NCBI RefSeq assembly: GCF_003074055.1 | Contig: NZ_CP029043.1 | Location: forward strand, 6,316,501 to 6,380,500 | From: Streptomyces nigra | Lineage (GTDB): Bacteria > Actinomycetota > Actinomycetes > Streptomycetales > Streptomycetaceae | Length of the DNA stretch: 64,000 nucleotides | Direction: 5' to 3' | Shown: one piece after another, positions 46,162-55,937 of the stretch | How positions within the stretch are numbered: position 1 is the first letter of the stretch | Layout of the letters: every line of letters begins with the position of its first letter | Position numbers and translations under genes: made by a program | Notes under the pieces: model-generated | Database searches by the model: none | What the model was told of the DNA's origin: nothing | What the model saw: only the letters and a program-made list of their open reading frames with translations

Positions 46162-47160
46162 ATGACGCGACGACTTGCTGAAGTGGCGAAGAAGGTCGGG
46201 GTCAGCCAGGCCACGGTCAGCCGGGTGCTCAACGACAAGCCCGGTGTCTCCGAGGCCACCCGGCAGGCGGTGCTCTCCGCCCTCGACGTGCTCGGTTACG
46301 AGCGCCCCACCCAGCTGCGCGGCGAGCGCGCGCGTCTGGTCGGCCTGGTCCTGCCCGAGCTGCAGAACCCCATCTTCCCGGCGTTCGCCGAGGTGATCGG
46401 CGGGGCGCTCGCCCAGCTCGGCCTGACCCCGGTGCTGTGCACGCAGACCAAGGGCGGGGTCTCCGAGGCCGACTACGTCACGCTGCTGCTGCAGCAACAG
46501 GTCTCCGGGGTGGTCTTCGCCGGCGGCCTGTACGCGCAGGCGGACGCGCCGCACGACCACTACAAGGAACTCGCGGGCCGGAACATCCCGGTGGTGCTGG
46601 TCAACGCGGCCATCGAGCACCTGGGCTTCCCGGCCGTCTCCTGTGACGACGCGGTGGCGGTGGAGCAGGCGTGGCGGCATCTGGCCTCGCTGGGCCACGA
46701 GCGCATCGGGCTGGTGCTGGGTCCGGCCGACCATGTGCCGTCGGCGCGCAAGCTGGCGGCCGCGCGGGAGATCGCCGGGGAACTGCCCGAGGAGCATGTG
46801 GCGCGGGCCATCTTCTCGATCGAGGGCGGGCACGCGGCCGCCTCCCGGCTGATCGACCGGGGCGTCACCGGCATCATCTGCGCGAGCGACCCGCTGGCCC
46901 TCGGCGCCGTACGGGCCGCGCGCCGCAAGGGGCTCGACGTGCCGTCACAGATCTCCGTCGTCGGCTACGACGACTCCGCGTTCATGAACTGCACCGAGCC
47001 CCCGCTCACCACCGTCCGCCAGCCGATCGAGGCCATGGGCCGGGCCGCCGTCGAACTGCTGAACGCCCAGATCGCGGGCACCCCGGTCCCCGCGGAGGAA
47101 CTGCTCTTCGAGCCCGAGCTGGTCGTCCGGGGCTCCACGGCGCAGGCGCCGCGCCCCTGA
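46162..47160 (+). CDS. LacI-family repressor of the alpha-glucan cluster
   Basis: 332 residues. The N-terminal helix-turn-helix and hinge (LAEVAKKVGVSQATVSRVLN to LSALDVLGYERP) are canonical, followed by the periplasmic-binding-protein-like effector domain. It resembles MalR/Reg1-type regulators of alpha-glucoside use in Streptomyces. It precedes and probably controls the ABC-GH13-GH87 genes through CTTGCG-type sites. Confidence 0.93.
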   Translation: MTRRLAEVAKKVGVSQATVSRVLNDKPGVSEATRQAVLSALDVLGYERPTQLRGERARLVGLVLPELQNPIFPAFAEVIGGALAQLGLTPVLCTQTKGGVSEADYVTLLLQQQVSGVVFAGGLYAQADAPHDHYKELAGRNIPVVLVNAAIEHLGFPAVSCDDAVAVEQAWRHLASLGHERIGLVLGPADHVPSARKLAAAREIAGELPEEHVARAIFSIEGGHAAASRLIDRGVTGIICASDPLALGAVRAARRKGLDVPSQISVVGYDDSAFMNCTEPPLTTVRQPIEAMGRAAVELLNAQIAGTPVPAEELLFEPELVVRGSTAQAPRP

Positions 47161-47214
47161 CGGAGGACCCCCCGCGAAAGGCACATCACCGGCAACCGAC
47201 CCGCTGTTCAAAAA

Positions 47215-47240
47215 TTGCAAATCTCGCGCGACATCTTGCG
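47215..47240 (+). promoter_or_regulatory. LacI-type operator upstream of the binding-protein gene
   Basis: TTGCAA (47215-47220) and CTTGCG (47235-47240) repeat the half-sites seen before the LacI gene, 64 bp upstream of the binding-protein ATG. Confidence 0.5.
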
Positions 47241-47303
47241 CTCGGATGTCGTCGGTGCTTGAGTGTGCGGCGCCCACCGCTCCATGCCCAGAGGGGTCCA
47301 CCG

Positions 47304-48653
47304 ATGAGAAGCACCGGGTTCCGCCGTACCTTTGCCGCGCTGAGCGCCTGTTCGCTCGCCCTCGCCGCCTCCGCCTGCGGTTCGGGCGAGGACGACTCGG
47401 CGAGCGGCAAGACCCGCATCACGGTCAACTGCATGCCGCCCAAGAGCGCCAAGGTCGACCGCCAGTTCTTCGAGCAGGACGTCGCCGACTTCGAGCGGCA
47501 GAACCCGGACATCGACGTCGTGCCGCACGACGCGTTCCCCTGCCAGGACCCGAAGACCTTCGACGCCAAGCTCGCCGGCGGGCAGATGGAGGACGTGTTC
47601 TACACGTACTTCACCGACGCCCGCCACGTCGTCGACATCAACCAGGCGGCGGACATCACGCCGTACGTCAAGGAACTGAAGAGCTACGGCACCATCCAGC
47701 AGCAGCTGCGCGACATCTACACCGTCGATGGCAAGATTTACGGCGTCCCGCGCACCGGCTACTCGATGGGCCTGATCTACAACAAGGCGCTCTTCGAGAA
47801 GGCCGGCCTCGACCCCGAGAAGCCCCCGGCCACCTGGGACGAGGTCCGCACGGCGGCAAAGAAGATCGCCGGTCTCGGCGGCGGCACCGTCGGCTACGCC
47901 GACTACAGCGCCCAGAACCAGGGCGGCTGGCACTTCACCGCCGAGCTGTACTCCCAGGGCGGCGACGTCGTCAGCCCCGACGGGAAGAAGGCCACCGTCG
48001 ACTCGCCCGAGGGCCGCGCCGTCCTGCAGACCCTCCACGACATGCGGTGGAAGGACGACTCGATGGGCAGCAAGCAGCTGCTCGTCATCAACGACGTCCA
48101 GCAGATGATGGGTTCGGGCAAGCTCGGCATGTATCTGGCCGCCCCCGACAACATCCCGATCCTGGTCAAGGAGAAGGGCGGCGACTACAAGGACCTCGCC
48201 CTCGCCCCCATGCCCGGCGGCAAGGGCACCCTCATCGGCGGCGACGGCTACATGTTCAACAAGAAGGCCGGCCCCGAGCAGATCCGCGCCGGCCTGAAGT
48301 GGCTCGACCACATGTTCCTCACCCCCGGAGACGGCTTCCTCGGCGACTACGCCCGCGCCAAGAGGAACGACGCCCCCGTGGGCCTGCCCGAACCCCGCCT
48401 GTTCACCGGCGCCGCCGACACCGAGGACCAGAAGGTCAAGAAGGCCAACGCCAACGTCCCGGTGGAGAACTACCAGGCGTTCCTCGACGGCAACCAGAGC
48501 CTCGACATGAAGATCGAGCCGCCGAGTGCCCAGCAGATCTACTCCGTCCTCGACGGGGTCGTCTCCGCCGTCCTCACCAAGGAGGACGCCGACATCGACC
48601 AGCTCCTGAAGGACGCGTCCGGCAAGATCGACGGAATCCTGGACCGGGGCTGA
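47304..48653 (+). CDS. Oligosaccharide-binding lipoprotein of ABC importer
   Basis: 449 residues. A lipoprotein signal (RRTFAALSACSLALAASACGS) anchors a cluster-1 solute-binding domain with PRTGYSMGLIYNKALFEKAG in the hinge region. The ATG follows AGAGGGG. It binds the sugar delivered by the GH87 enzyme encoded downstream, probably alpha-1,3-linked gluco-oligosaccharides, and passes it to the two permeases. Confidence 0.92.
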   Translation: MRSTGFRRTFAALSACSLALAASACGSGEDDSASGKTRITVNCMPPKSAKVDRQFFEQDVADFERQNPDIDVVPHDAFPCQDPKTFDAKLAGGQMEDVFYTYFTDARHVVDINQAADITPYVKELKSYGTIQQQLRDIYTVDGKIYGVPRTGYSMGLIYNKALFEKAGLDPEKPPATWDEVRTAAKKIAGLGGGTVGYADYSAQNQGGWHFTAELYSQGGDVVSPDGKKATVDSPEGRAVLQTLHDMRWKDDSMGSKQLLVINDVQQMMGSGKLGMYLAAPDNIPILVKEKGGDYKDLALAPMPGGKGTLIGGDGYMFNKKAGPEQIRAGLKWLDHMFLTPGDGFLGDYARAKRNDAPVGLPEPRLFTGAADTEDQKVKKANANVPVENYQAFLDGNQSLDMKIEPPSAQQIYSVLDGVVSAVLTKEDADIDQLLKDASGKIDGILDRG

Positions 48654-48659
48654 CCCGTC

Positions 48660-49616
48660 ATGACCGACACGGCTCAGCGACGGACCGTCGCGAAGGTCGC
48701 GGTGCACCCCGTGCAGGCGCCGCCCCCGGCAGGGGACCGGAGGCGGCGCCGCCTCGCCGACCAGGCCCGTGCCTACGGCTTCCTCGTCGGCGGGCTCGTC
48801 TGCTTCGCCCTGTTCTCCTGGTACCCGGCGATCCGCGCGGTCGTGATCGCCTTCCAGAAGTACACGCCGGGCGGCGAGCCCGAGTGGGTCGGCACCGCCA
48901 ACTTCACCCGTGTGTTCGCCGACCCGGAGTTCACGGCGGCCTGGCGCAACACGCTCACCTTCACCCTGCTCGCCCTGCTGATCGGCTTCGCGATCCCCTT
49001 CGTGCTCGCCCTGGTCCTCAACGAACTCCGGCACGCCAAGGCGTTCTTCCGGGTCGTGGTGTATCTGCCGGTGATGATCCCGCCGGTGGTCAGCGCCCTG
49101 CTGTGGAAGTGGTTCTACGACCCGGGCACCGGGCTCGCCAACGAGGCGCTGCGCTTCCTGCACCTGCCGACCTCGAACTGGTCCAACGGCGCCGACACCG
49201 CGCTGGTCTCCCTCGTCATCGTCGCCACCTGGGCCAACATGGGCGGCACCGTGCTGATCTACCTCGCGGCGCTCCAGGCCATCCCCGGAGAGCTGTACGA
49301 GGCGGCCGAACTCGACGGCGCCAACGTGCTGCAGCGCGTCCGGCACGTCACGATCCCGCAGACCCGGTTCGTGATCCTGATGCTGATGCTCCTTCAGATC
49401 ATCGCCACCATGCAGGTGTTCACCGAACCGTTCGTCATCACCGGCGGCGGCCCTGAGAACGCCACGGTCACCGTCCTCTACCTGATCTACAAGTACGCCT
49501 TCCTCTACAACGACTTCGGCGGCGCCTGCGCCCTGAGCGTGATGCTCCTCGTGCTCCTCGGCGCCTTCTCCTCCGTGTACCTGCGACTGACCCGCACCGA
49601 AGGGGAGAGCGCATGA
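48660..49616 (+). CDS. ABC sugar permease, MalF type
   Basis: 318 residues. After a charged N-terminal tail, six membrane segments and the EAA loop ELYEAAELDGANVLQRVRHVTIP. It begins six bases after the binding-protein stop and overlaps the next permease by four (ATGA). Confidence 0.93.
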   Translation: MTDTAQRRTVAKVAVHPVQAPPPAGDRRRRRLADQARAYGFLVGGLVCFALFSWYPAIRAVVIAFQKYTPGGEPEWVGTANFTRVFADPEFTAAWRNTLTFTLLALLIGFAIPFVLALVLNELRHAKAFFRVVVYLPVMIPPVVSALLWKWFYDPGTGLANEALRFLHLPTSNWSNGADTALVSLVIVATWANMGGTVLIYLAALQAIPGELYEAAELDGANVLQRVRHVTIPQTRFVILMLMLLQIIATMQVFTEPFVITGGGPENATVTVLYLIYKYAFLYNDFGGACALSVMLLVLLGAFSSVYLRLTRTEGESA

Positions 49617-50473
49617 GCACCCGGACCCTCCTCTCGCCGGCCGCCCTGGCCCGGCCCCGCGGCAAGGCCGCCTACTGGACCGTGTTCACCGGCACCGTCC
49701 TGCTGTTCGTGATCGCGTTCCTCTTCCCCGTCTACTGGATGGTCACGGGCGCGATGAAGTCGGCGGACGAGGTCGCCAGGACCCCGCCCACCCTGGTCCC
49801 AGAGCGCTGGCAGGTCAGCGGCTACACCGACGCCTGGGACCTGATGCAGCTGCCCACCCATCTGTGGAACACCGTCGTGCAGGCCGCCGGCGCCTGGCTG
49901 TTCCAGCTGGTGTTCTGCACGGCCGCCGCCTACGCCCTGTCCAAGCTGCGGCCCGCCTTCGGCAACGTGATCCTCGGCGGCATCCTCGCCACCCTCATGG
50001 TCCCCGCCCAGGCGCTGGTCGTGCCGAAGTACCTGACCGTGGCCGACCTCGGGCTGCTCAACGACCCCGTCGCGATCTGGCTGCCGGCCGTCGCCAACGC
50101 CTTCAACCTCTATCTGCTCAAGCGGTTCTTCGACCAGCTGCCGCGCGATGTGCTGGAGGCCGCCGAGATGGACGGCGCCGGCCGGCTGCGCACCCTGTGG
50201 TCGATCGTGCTCCCGATGTCCCGGCCCGTCCTCGGCGTGGTGTCGATCTTCGCCCTGGTCGCCGTCTGGCAGGACTTCCTCTGGCCGCTGATGGTGTTCT
50301 CCGACACCGACAAGCAGCCCATCAGCGTCGCCCTCGTCCAGCTGTCGCAGAACATCCCGCTGACCGTGCTCATCGCCGCGATGGTCATCGCGAGCATCCC
50401 CATGGTCGCGATGTTCCTCGCCTTCCAGCGGCACATCATCGCGGGGATCGGCGCGGGCAGCACCAAGGGCTGA
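49613..50473 (+). CDS. ABC sugar permease, MalG type
   Basis: 286 residues with six membrane segments and the EAA loop DVLEAAEMDGAGRLRTLWSIVLP. No ATPase gene is in the operon, so a shared MsiK-type ATPase is expected, as for other Streptomyces oligosaccharide importers. Confidence 0.93.
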   Translation: MSTRTLLSPAALARPRGKAAYWTVFTGTVLLFVIAFLFPVYWMVTGAMKSADEVARTPPTLVPERWQVSGYTDAWDLMQLPTHLWNTVVQAAGAWLFQLVFCTAAAYALSKLRPAFGNVILGGILATLMVPAQALVVPKYLTVADLGLLNDPVAIWLPAVANAFNLYLLKRFFDQLPRDVLEAAEMDGAGRLRTLWSIVLPMSRPVLGVVSIFALVAVWQDFLWPLMVFSDTDKQPISVALVQLSQNIPLTVLIAAMVIASIPMVAMFLAFQRHIIAGIGAGSTKG

Positions 50474-50528
50474 CGTCCCCCACCCACCCCCCGGACGTCC
50501 ACTCCCTCCCGACAGAAAGGGCCACACC

Positions 50529-52130
50529 GTGGCACAGTCCCGTCCTGACGCCGCACCGTGGTGGCGCTCCGCCGTCATCTACCAGGTCTACGTCCGCAGC
50601 TTCGCGGACGGCGACGGCGACGGCACCGGCGACCTCGCGGGCGTCCGCGCCCGGCTGCCGTATCTCGCCGAACTCGGCGTGGACGCCCTGTGGTTCACCC
50701 CCTGGTACGTCTCCCCGCTGAAGGACGGCGGCTACGACGTCGCCGACTACCGGGCCATCGACCCGGCCTTCGGCACCCTGGCCGAGGCGGAGAAGCTCAT
50801 CGCGGAGGCCGGTGAACTCGGCATCCGCACGATCGTCGACATCGTGCCCAACCACGTCTCCGACCGGCACCCCTGGTTCCGCGCCGCCCGCGAGGCCGGA
50901 CCCGGCAGCCCCGAGCGCGAGCTGTTCCACTTCCGGCCCGGACGCGGCCCCGACGGCGCCCTCCCGCCCAACGACTGGCCGTCGGAGTTCGTCGGCTCCA
51001 CCGACCCCGTCTGGACGAGGCTGCCCGACGGCGAGTGGTACCTGCACCTGTTCACCCCCGAACAGCCCGACCTCAACTGGGCCCACCCGGCCGTCCGCCA
51101 GGAACACGAGGACATCCTGCGCTTCTGGTTCGAACGGGGCGTGGCCGGCGTCCGCATCGACTCCGCCGCCCTGCTCGCCAAGGACCCGGAGCTGCCCGAC
51201 CTCGCCTCCGCCCCCGACCCGCACCCCTACGTCGACCGCGACGAGCTGCACGACATCTACCGCTCCTGGCGGGCCGTCGCCGACGCCTACGACGGCGTCT
51301 TCGTCGGCGAGGTCTGGCTGCCCGACGCCGAGCGGTTCGCCCGCTATCTGCGCCCCGACGAACTGCACACCGCCTTCAACTTCTCCTTCCTGTCCTGCCC
51401 GTGGGACGCGGAGCGGCTGCGGACCTCGATCGACACCACCCTCGTCGAGCACGCCCCGGTCGGCGCCCCCGCCACCTGGGTGCTGTGCAACCACGACGTC
51501 ACCCGCACGGTCACCCGGTACGGCCGCGCCGACACCGGCTTCGACTTCGCCACCAAGGCGTTCGGCACCCCCACCGACCTGGCCCTCGGCACCCGCCGTG
51601 CCCGCGCCGCCGCGCTGCTCTCCCTGGCGCTGCCCGGGTCCGTCTACCTCTACCAGGGCGAGGAACTGGGCCTGCCCGAGGCCGACATCCCCCTCGACCG
51701 CATCGAGGACCCGATGCACGCCCGCTCCGGTGGCACCGACCCGGGGCGCGACGGCTGCCGGGTGCCGCTGCCCTGGGCGGCGGGGGAGCCGTACGCGGGC
51801 TTCGGCGCCCAGGCGGAGCCCTGGCTGCCGCAGCCCGAGGGCTGGGACGCTTACGCCGCCGACCGCCAGGCGGACGACCCCGGCTCCATGCTCACCCTGT
51901 ACCGCCGGGCCATCGCCCTGCGTCCCGAGTTCGGCGACGGGCCCCTCACCTGGCTGCCGTCGTCCGACGGTGTGCTCGCCTTCGCCCGTGCCTCCGGCGC
52001 CCTGTGCGTGGTCAATCTGTCGGACACCCCCGCCGACCTGCCCGCGCACACCGAACTCCTCCTGGCCAGCGCCCCGTTGGACGCCGACGGCCGGCTGCCC
52101 CAGGACACCGCGGTCTGGCTGCGCGTCTGA
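50529..52130 (+). CDS. GH13 alpha-glucosidase, intracellular
   Basis: 533 residues from GTG with AAAGGG upstream. The TIM-barrel motifs are complete: VDIVPNH, nucleophile D211 in GVRIDSA, acid/base E261 in FVGEVW and D323 in CNHDVTR. The N-terminal QVYVRSFADGDGDGTGDLAG is typical of the oligo-1,6-glucosidase and alpha-glucosidase group with a calcium site. It hydrolyses imported short alpha-glucosides; the GH87 neighbour suggests alpha-1,3 linkages. Confidence 0.93.
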   Translation: MAQSRPDAAPWWRSAVIYQVYVRSFADGDGDGTGDLAGVRARLPYLAELGVDALWFTPWYVSPLKDGGYDVADYRAIDPAFGTLAEAEKLIAEAGELGIRTIVDIVPNHVSDRHPWFRAAREAGPGSPERELFHFRPGRGPDGALPPNDWPSEFVGSTDPVWTRLPDGEWYLHLFTPEQPDLNWAHPAVRQEHEDILRFWFERGVAGVRIDSAALLAKDPELPDLASAPDPHPYVDRDELHDIYRSWRAVADAYDGVFVGEVWLPDAERFARYLRPDELHTAFNFSFLSCPWDAERLRTSIDTTLVEHAPVGAPATWVLCNHDVTRTVTRYGRADTGFDFATKAFGTPTDLALGTRRARAAALLSLALPGSVYLYQGEELGLPEADIPLDRIEDPMHARSGGTDPGRDGCRVPLPWAAGEPYAGFGAQAEPWLPQPEGWDAYAADRQADDPGSMLTLYRRAIALRPEFGDGPLTWLPSSDGVLAFARASGALCVVNLSDTPADLPAHTELLLASAPLDADGRLPQDTAVWLRV

Positions 52131-52178
52131 GACCGCGTCCCGCTGTCCCGTCACCTTCCCCCACGAAGGGATCAGCCC

Positions 52179-54356
52179 ATGCACCCCACCCGCACGAGTG
52201 TCAGGCTCATGCCAATGGCGGTGGCCGTCGCGCTGGCCGCCGGCCTGGTCACGGCCACCGCCCCCGCCGCCCACGCGGCGGCCGGGGCCGACATGCCGTT
52301 CACCTCCGTGGAGGCCGAGTCCGCCACCACGACCGGCACCGCGATCGGACCGGACTTCACCCAGGGCACGCTCGCCTCCGAGGCGTCCGGACGCCGAGCC
52401 GTACGCCTCGGCGTCGGTCAGCGCGTCGAGTTCACCGTCCCGCACGCCGCCAACGCCGTGAACCTCGCCTACAGCGTCCCGGACGGCCAGTCGGGCACGC
52501 TCGACGTCTACGTCAACGGCCAGAAGCTCACCAGAACTCTCCCGGTCACCTCGAAGTACTCCTACGTCGACACCGGCTGGATCACCGGCTCGAAGACCCA
52601 CCACTTCTACGACAACGCGCGGCTGCTCCTCGGCCGGGACGTGCGGGCCGGCGACAAGGTGGCCTTCCAGGCGACCGGCGTCCAGGTCACCGTGGATGTC
52701 GCCGACTTCGAGCAGGTCGCCGGCGCGGCAGGGCAGCCCGCCGGATCGGTGTCCGTCGTCTCCAAGGGGGCCGACCCCACGGGCCAGGGCGACTCCACGC
52801 AGGCCTTCCGGGACGCCGTCGCCGCCGCGCGGGGCGGGGTGGTGTGGATTCCGCCGGGGGAGTACCGGCTGACGTCGTCGCTCAGTGGCGTGCAGGACGT
52901 GACCCTCCAGGGCGCCGGGCACTGGCACTCGGTCGTGCGCTCCTCCCGGTTCATCGACCAGACGGGCTCCTCCGGCAACGTCCACATCAAGGACTTCGCC
53001 GTGATCGGCGAGGTCACCGAGCGCGTCGACTCCAACCCCGACAACTTCGTCAACGGCTCGCTCGGGCCGAACAGCTCCGTGTCCGGCATGTGGCTGCAGC
53101 ACCTCAAGGTCGGCCTCTGGCTGACCGGCACCAACGACAACCTCGTCGTGGAGAACAACCGCTTCCTCGACATGACCGCCGACGGCCTCAACCTCAACGG
53201 CAACGCCCGCGGAGTGAAGGTCCGCCACAACTTCCTGCGCAACCAGGGCGACGACGCGCTCGCCATGTGGTCGCTGAACGCGCCGGACGTCGGCAGCAGC
53301 TTCGAGAACAACACCATCACCCAGCCGAACCTCGCCAACGGCATCGCGATCTACGGCGGCACCGACATCACCGTCCGCGGCAACCTGATCTCCGACACCA
53401 ACGCCCTCGGCAGCGGCATAGCGATCTCCAACCAGAAATTCCTCGACCCCTTCCACCCGCTGTCCGGCACCATCACCGTCGACGGCAACACCCTGGTCCG
53501 CACCGGCGCCATGAACCCCAACTGGAACCACCCGATGGGCGCCCTGCGGGTCGACTCCTACGACAGCGCCATCGAGGCACAGGTCCGGATCACGAACACC
53601 ACCGTCACCGACAGTCCGTACAGCGCCTTCGAGTTCGTCTCCGGCGGCGGACGCGGGTTCGCGGCGAAGAACATCACCGTCGACGGGGCGACCGTCCGCA
53701 ACACCGGCACGGTCGTCGTCCAGGCCGAGACCCCGGGCGCCGCCGCCTTCCGCAATGTCACGGCGACCGGCGTCGGCGCCGCGGGCGTCTACAACTGCCC
53801 CTACCCGGCCGGCTCCGGCACCTTCACCCTCACCGACGGAGGCGGCAACTCCGGCTGGAGCAGCACCTGGTCGGACTGCTCCACCTGGCCGCAGCCCGGC
53901 CAGGGCAACCCGGACCCGGACCCCGGCGAGTCCGGCAACCTCGCCAAGGGCCGCCCGGCCACCGCCACCGGCTCACAGGACGTCTACACACCCGGCAAGG
54001 CCGTCGACGGCGACGCCGCCAGCTACTGGGAGTCCGCCAACCACGCCTTCCCGCAGGCCCTCACCGTCGACCTCGGCTCGTCCCGGACGGTCCGCAGGCT
54101 CGTGCTGAAGCTGCCCCCGTCCGCCGCCTGGGGCGCCCGCACCCAGACCGTCACGGTCCTGGGCAGCACCGACGGCTCGACGTACTCCACGGTCGTCGGC
54201 GCCACCGGCCACCGCTTCGACCCGGCCACCGGCAACACGGTCACCATCCCCCTGCCCGCCGGCACCAGCCTGCGCCATCTGCGGCTGTCCGTCAGCGCCA
54301 ACACCGGTTGGCCCGCCGCCCAGTTCAGCGAGGTGGAGGCGTACTCGACTTCGTGA
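52179..54356 (+). CDS. Secreted GH87 alpha-1,3-glucanase with CBM and F5/8 C modules
   Basis: 725 residues. Signal peptide (about 1-34), CBM35-like beta sandwich (about 41-180), right-handed beta helix (about 190-580), then an F5/8-type C (CBM32-like) module from NLAKGRPATATG to the end. In the helix, TADGLNLNG and QGDDALAMWS place D335, D358 and D359 with the same spacing as the catalytic Asp triad of the characterised GH87 enzyme Agl-FH1 (1045, 1068, 1069). It should cut alpha-1,3-glucan (fungal walls, mutan) outside the cell. Pectate-lyase-like alternatives lack this triad. Confidence 0.85.
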   Translation: MHPTRTSVRLMPMAVAVALAAGLVTATAPAAHAAAGADMPFTSVEAESATTTGTAIGPDFTQGTLASEASGRRAVRLGVGQRVEFTVPHAANAVNLAYSVPDGQSGTLDVYVNGQKLTRTLPVTSKYSYVDTGWITGSKTHHFYDNARLLLGRDVRAGDKVAFQATGVQVTVDVADFEQVAGAAGQPAGSVSVVSKGADPTGQGDSTQAFRDAVAAARGGVVWIPPGEYRLTSSLSGVQDVTLQGAGHWHSVVRSSRFIDQTGSSGNVHIKDFAVIGEVTERVDSNPDNFVNGSLGPNSSVSGMWLQHLKVGLWLTGTNDNLVVENNRFLDMTADGLNLNGNARGVKVRHNFLRNQGDDALAMWSLNAPDVGSSFENNTITQPNLANGIAIYGGTDITVRGNLISDTNALGSGIAISNQKFLDPFHPLSGTITVDGNTLVRTGAMNPNWNHPMGALRVDSYDSAIEAQVRITNTTVTDSPYSAFEFVSGGGRGFAAKNITVDGATVRNTGTVVVQAETPGAAAFRNVTATGVGAAGVYNCPYPAGSGTFTLTDGGGNSGWSSTWSDCSTWPQPGQGNPDPDPGESGNLAKGRPATATGSQDVYTPGKAVDGDAASYWESANHAFPQALTVDLGSSRTVRRLVLKLPPSAAWGARTQTVTVLGSTDGSTYSTVVGATGHRFDPATGNTVTIPLPAGTSLRHLRLSVSANTGWPAAQFSEVEAYSTS

Positions 54357-55137
54357 GCACGTCCGGCACGTCCCCGCGCTTCGCCGCCTGGATCTGCTCG
54401 TACACGCGGGTGCGCAGACCGGCGAAGCGCGGGTCCACCCGCGTGTGCAACTGGTCCCGCTCCACGGGCAGATCGACCGTCAGCTGCTCACGTACGACCG
54501 TCGGGGACGCGGACAGCACGATCACCCGCTCACCGAGATAGACGGCCTCGTCGATGTCATGGGTGACGAACAGGATCGTGATGCCGCGCTCCCGCCACAG
54601 CCGCCGGACCAAATCCTCCAGATCGGCCCTGGTCTGCGCGTCCACCGCGGCGAACGGCTCGTCCATCAGCAGTACCCGGGGCTCGTACGCCAGCGCCCGC
54701 GCGATCGCGACCCGCTGCTGCATCCCGCCGGACAACTGCCAGGGGTAGGCCCCTGCCGCGTCCGCGAGCCCCACCGACTCCAGCGCGTCCCGCACCAGCG
54801 CCCGACGCCGCGCCTTGCCCAGATCCTTCTGACGCAACGGCAGTTCGACGTTCTCGCCGACCCGCATCCACGGGAACAGACTGCGGCCGTACTCCTGGAA
54901 GACGAACGCCATCCCGCGAGGCGGCCCGTCGACCCGCCGCCCCTCCAGCAGCACCTCGCCGCCGGTCGGCGCGAGCAGCCCCGCCATGCACTTCAGCAGG
55001 GTGGTCTTGCCGCAGCCCGACGGGCCGACGAGACAGACCAGTTCGCCCGGGTCGACGGTGAAGGTCAGGTCGCGGACCGCCTCCACCCGCCGTCCCGAGC
55101 CCTCGTAGACCTTCCGCAGACCCCGTACGTCCAGCAT
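54325..55137 (-). CDS. ABC transporter ATPase, SsuB/TauB type
   Basis: 270 residues from an ATG with GAAAGGG upstream. Walker A GPSGCGKTT, Q-loop VFQEYGRSLFPW, signature LSGGMQQRVA, Walker B VLLMDEPFAAVD and switch His in VTHD are present. It powers the two permeases encoded upstream. Its 3' end overlaps the convergent GH87 gene by 32 bp. Confidence 0.94.
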   Translation of the reverse strand: MLDVRGLRKVYEGSGRRVEAVRDLTFTVDPGELVCLVGPSGCGKTTLLKCMAGLLAPTGGEVLLEGRRVDGPPRGMAFVFQEYGRSLFPWMRVGENVELPLRQKDLGKARRRALVRDALESVGLADAAGAYPWQLSGGMQQRVAIARALAYEPRVLLMDEPFAAVDAQTRADLEDLVRRLWRERGITILFVTHDIDEAVYLGERVIVLSASPTVVREQLTVDLPVERDQLHTRVDPRFAGLRTRVYEQIQAAKRGDVPDVLTKSSTPPPR

Positions 55138-55157
55138 GGAACGCCCTTTCTGAAGGT

Positions 55158-55937
55158 TCACGGCGACCGCCGGGCCGCGTCGCGCAGGCCGTGGTACCAG
55201 CCGAGCATCCGCCGCTCGACCAGCCGGAAGAGCAGCGACAGCACGACCCCCAGCGTCCCGAGCAGGAGGATGCCGGTCCACATGTCGGGGATCGCGAAAC
55301 CGCGCTGGAACTGCACGATGGTGAACCCGAGCCCGTTGCTGGCGGCGAACATCTCGCTGATCACCATGAGGATGATCCCGATGGACAGCGCCTGGCGCAG
55401 TCCCGCGAAGATCTGCGGGCTCGCCGACGGCAGCACCAGGCTCCGCAGCCGGGCCGCCCCCGTGATCCCGTACGACCGTGCCGCCTCCGCCATCACCTGG
55501 TCCACCGCGCGGACGCCCTCGACGGTGTTCAGCAGCACCGGCCAGACGCAGCCGCTCGCGATCACCGCGACCTTCATCGTGTCGCCGATCCCCGCGAACA
55601 GCATGATGACCGGCACCAGTACGGGCGGCGGCACCGCACGCAGGAACTCCAGCACCGGTTCGCACACCGCCCGGACCCGCCGGTGCGAGCCGATCACCGT
55701 GCCCAGCGCCACCCCGGCGACCGCCGCCAGGGCGTAACCGGCCGCCAGCCGCCACACGCTGGGCAGCACGTCGGCGCGCAGCCGCTCCGGCATCCACACA
55801 TCGGGGAAGGCCGTGAGGATCGTCCGCAGCGGCGGCCAGTACACGTCCGTGCTGCCCGCCGACGCCACCCACCACACGACGACCAGCAGGACGGGCAGCG
55901 CGCCCGCCAGGACCAGCCGCAGCAGCACCCGGGTCAC
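55158..55937 (-). CDS. ABC permease, SsuC/TauC type (first of two)
   Basis: 259 residues from GTG, overlapping the stop of the other permease (GTGA). Six hydrophobic segments and the EAA-like loop VMAEAARSYGITGAARLRSLVLP. The family imports sulfonates, nitrate, thiamine precursors or aromatic acids. With a Rieske oxygenase nearby, an aromatic acid is the favoured substrate. Confidence 0.92.
   Translation of the reverse strand: MTRVLLRLVLAGALPVLLVVVWWVASAGSTDVYWPPLRTILTAFPDVWMPERLRADVLPSVWRLAAGYALAAVAGVALGTVIGSHRRVRAVCEPVLEFLRAVPPPVLVPVIMLFAGIGDTMKVAVIASGCVWPVLLNTVEGVRAVDQVMAEAARSYGITGAARLRSLVLPSASPQIFAGLRQALSIGIILMVISEMFAASNGLGFTIVQFQRGFAIPDMWTGILLLGTLGVVLSLLFRLVERRMLGWYHGLRDAARRSP

Noticed and set aside
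50436..53531. 1031-codon minus-strand frame opposite GH13 and GH87
   Set aside because: Composition is that of a third-position GC shadow and no domain is recognisable.
52179..54356. Pectate lyase
   Set aside because: The beta helix carries the GH87 Asp triad and a carbohydrate-binding N-terminus, and the operon handles alpha-glucosides.
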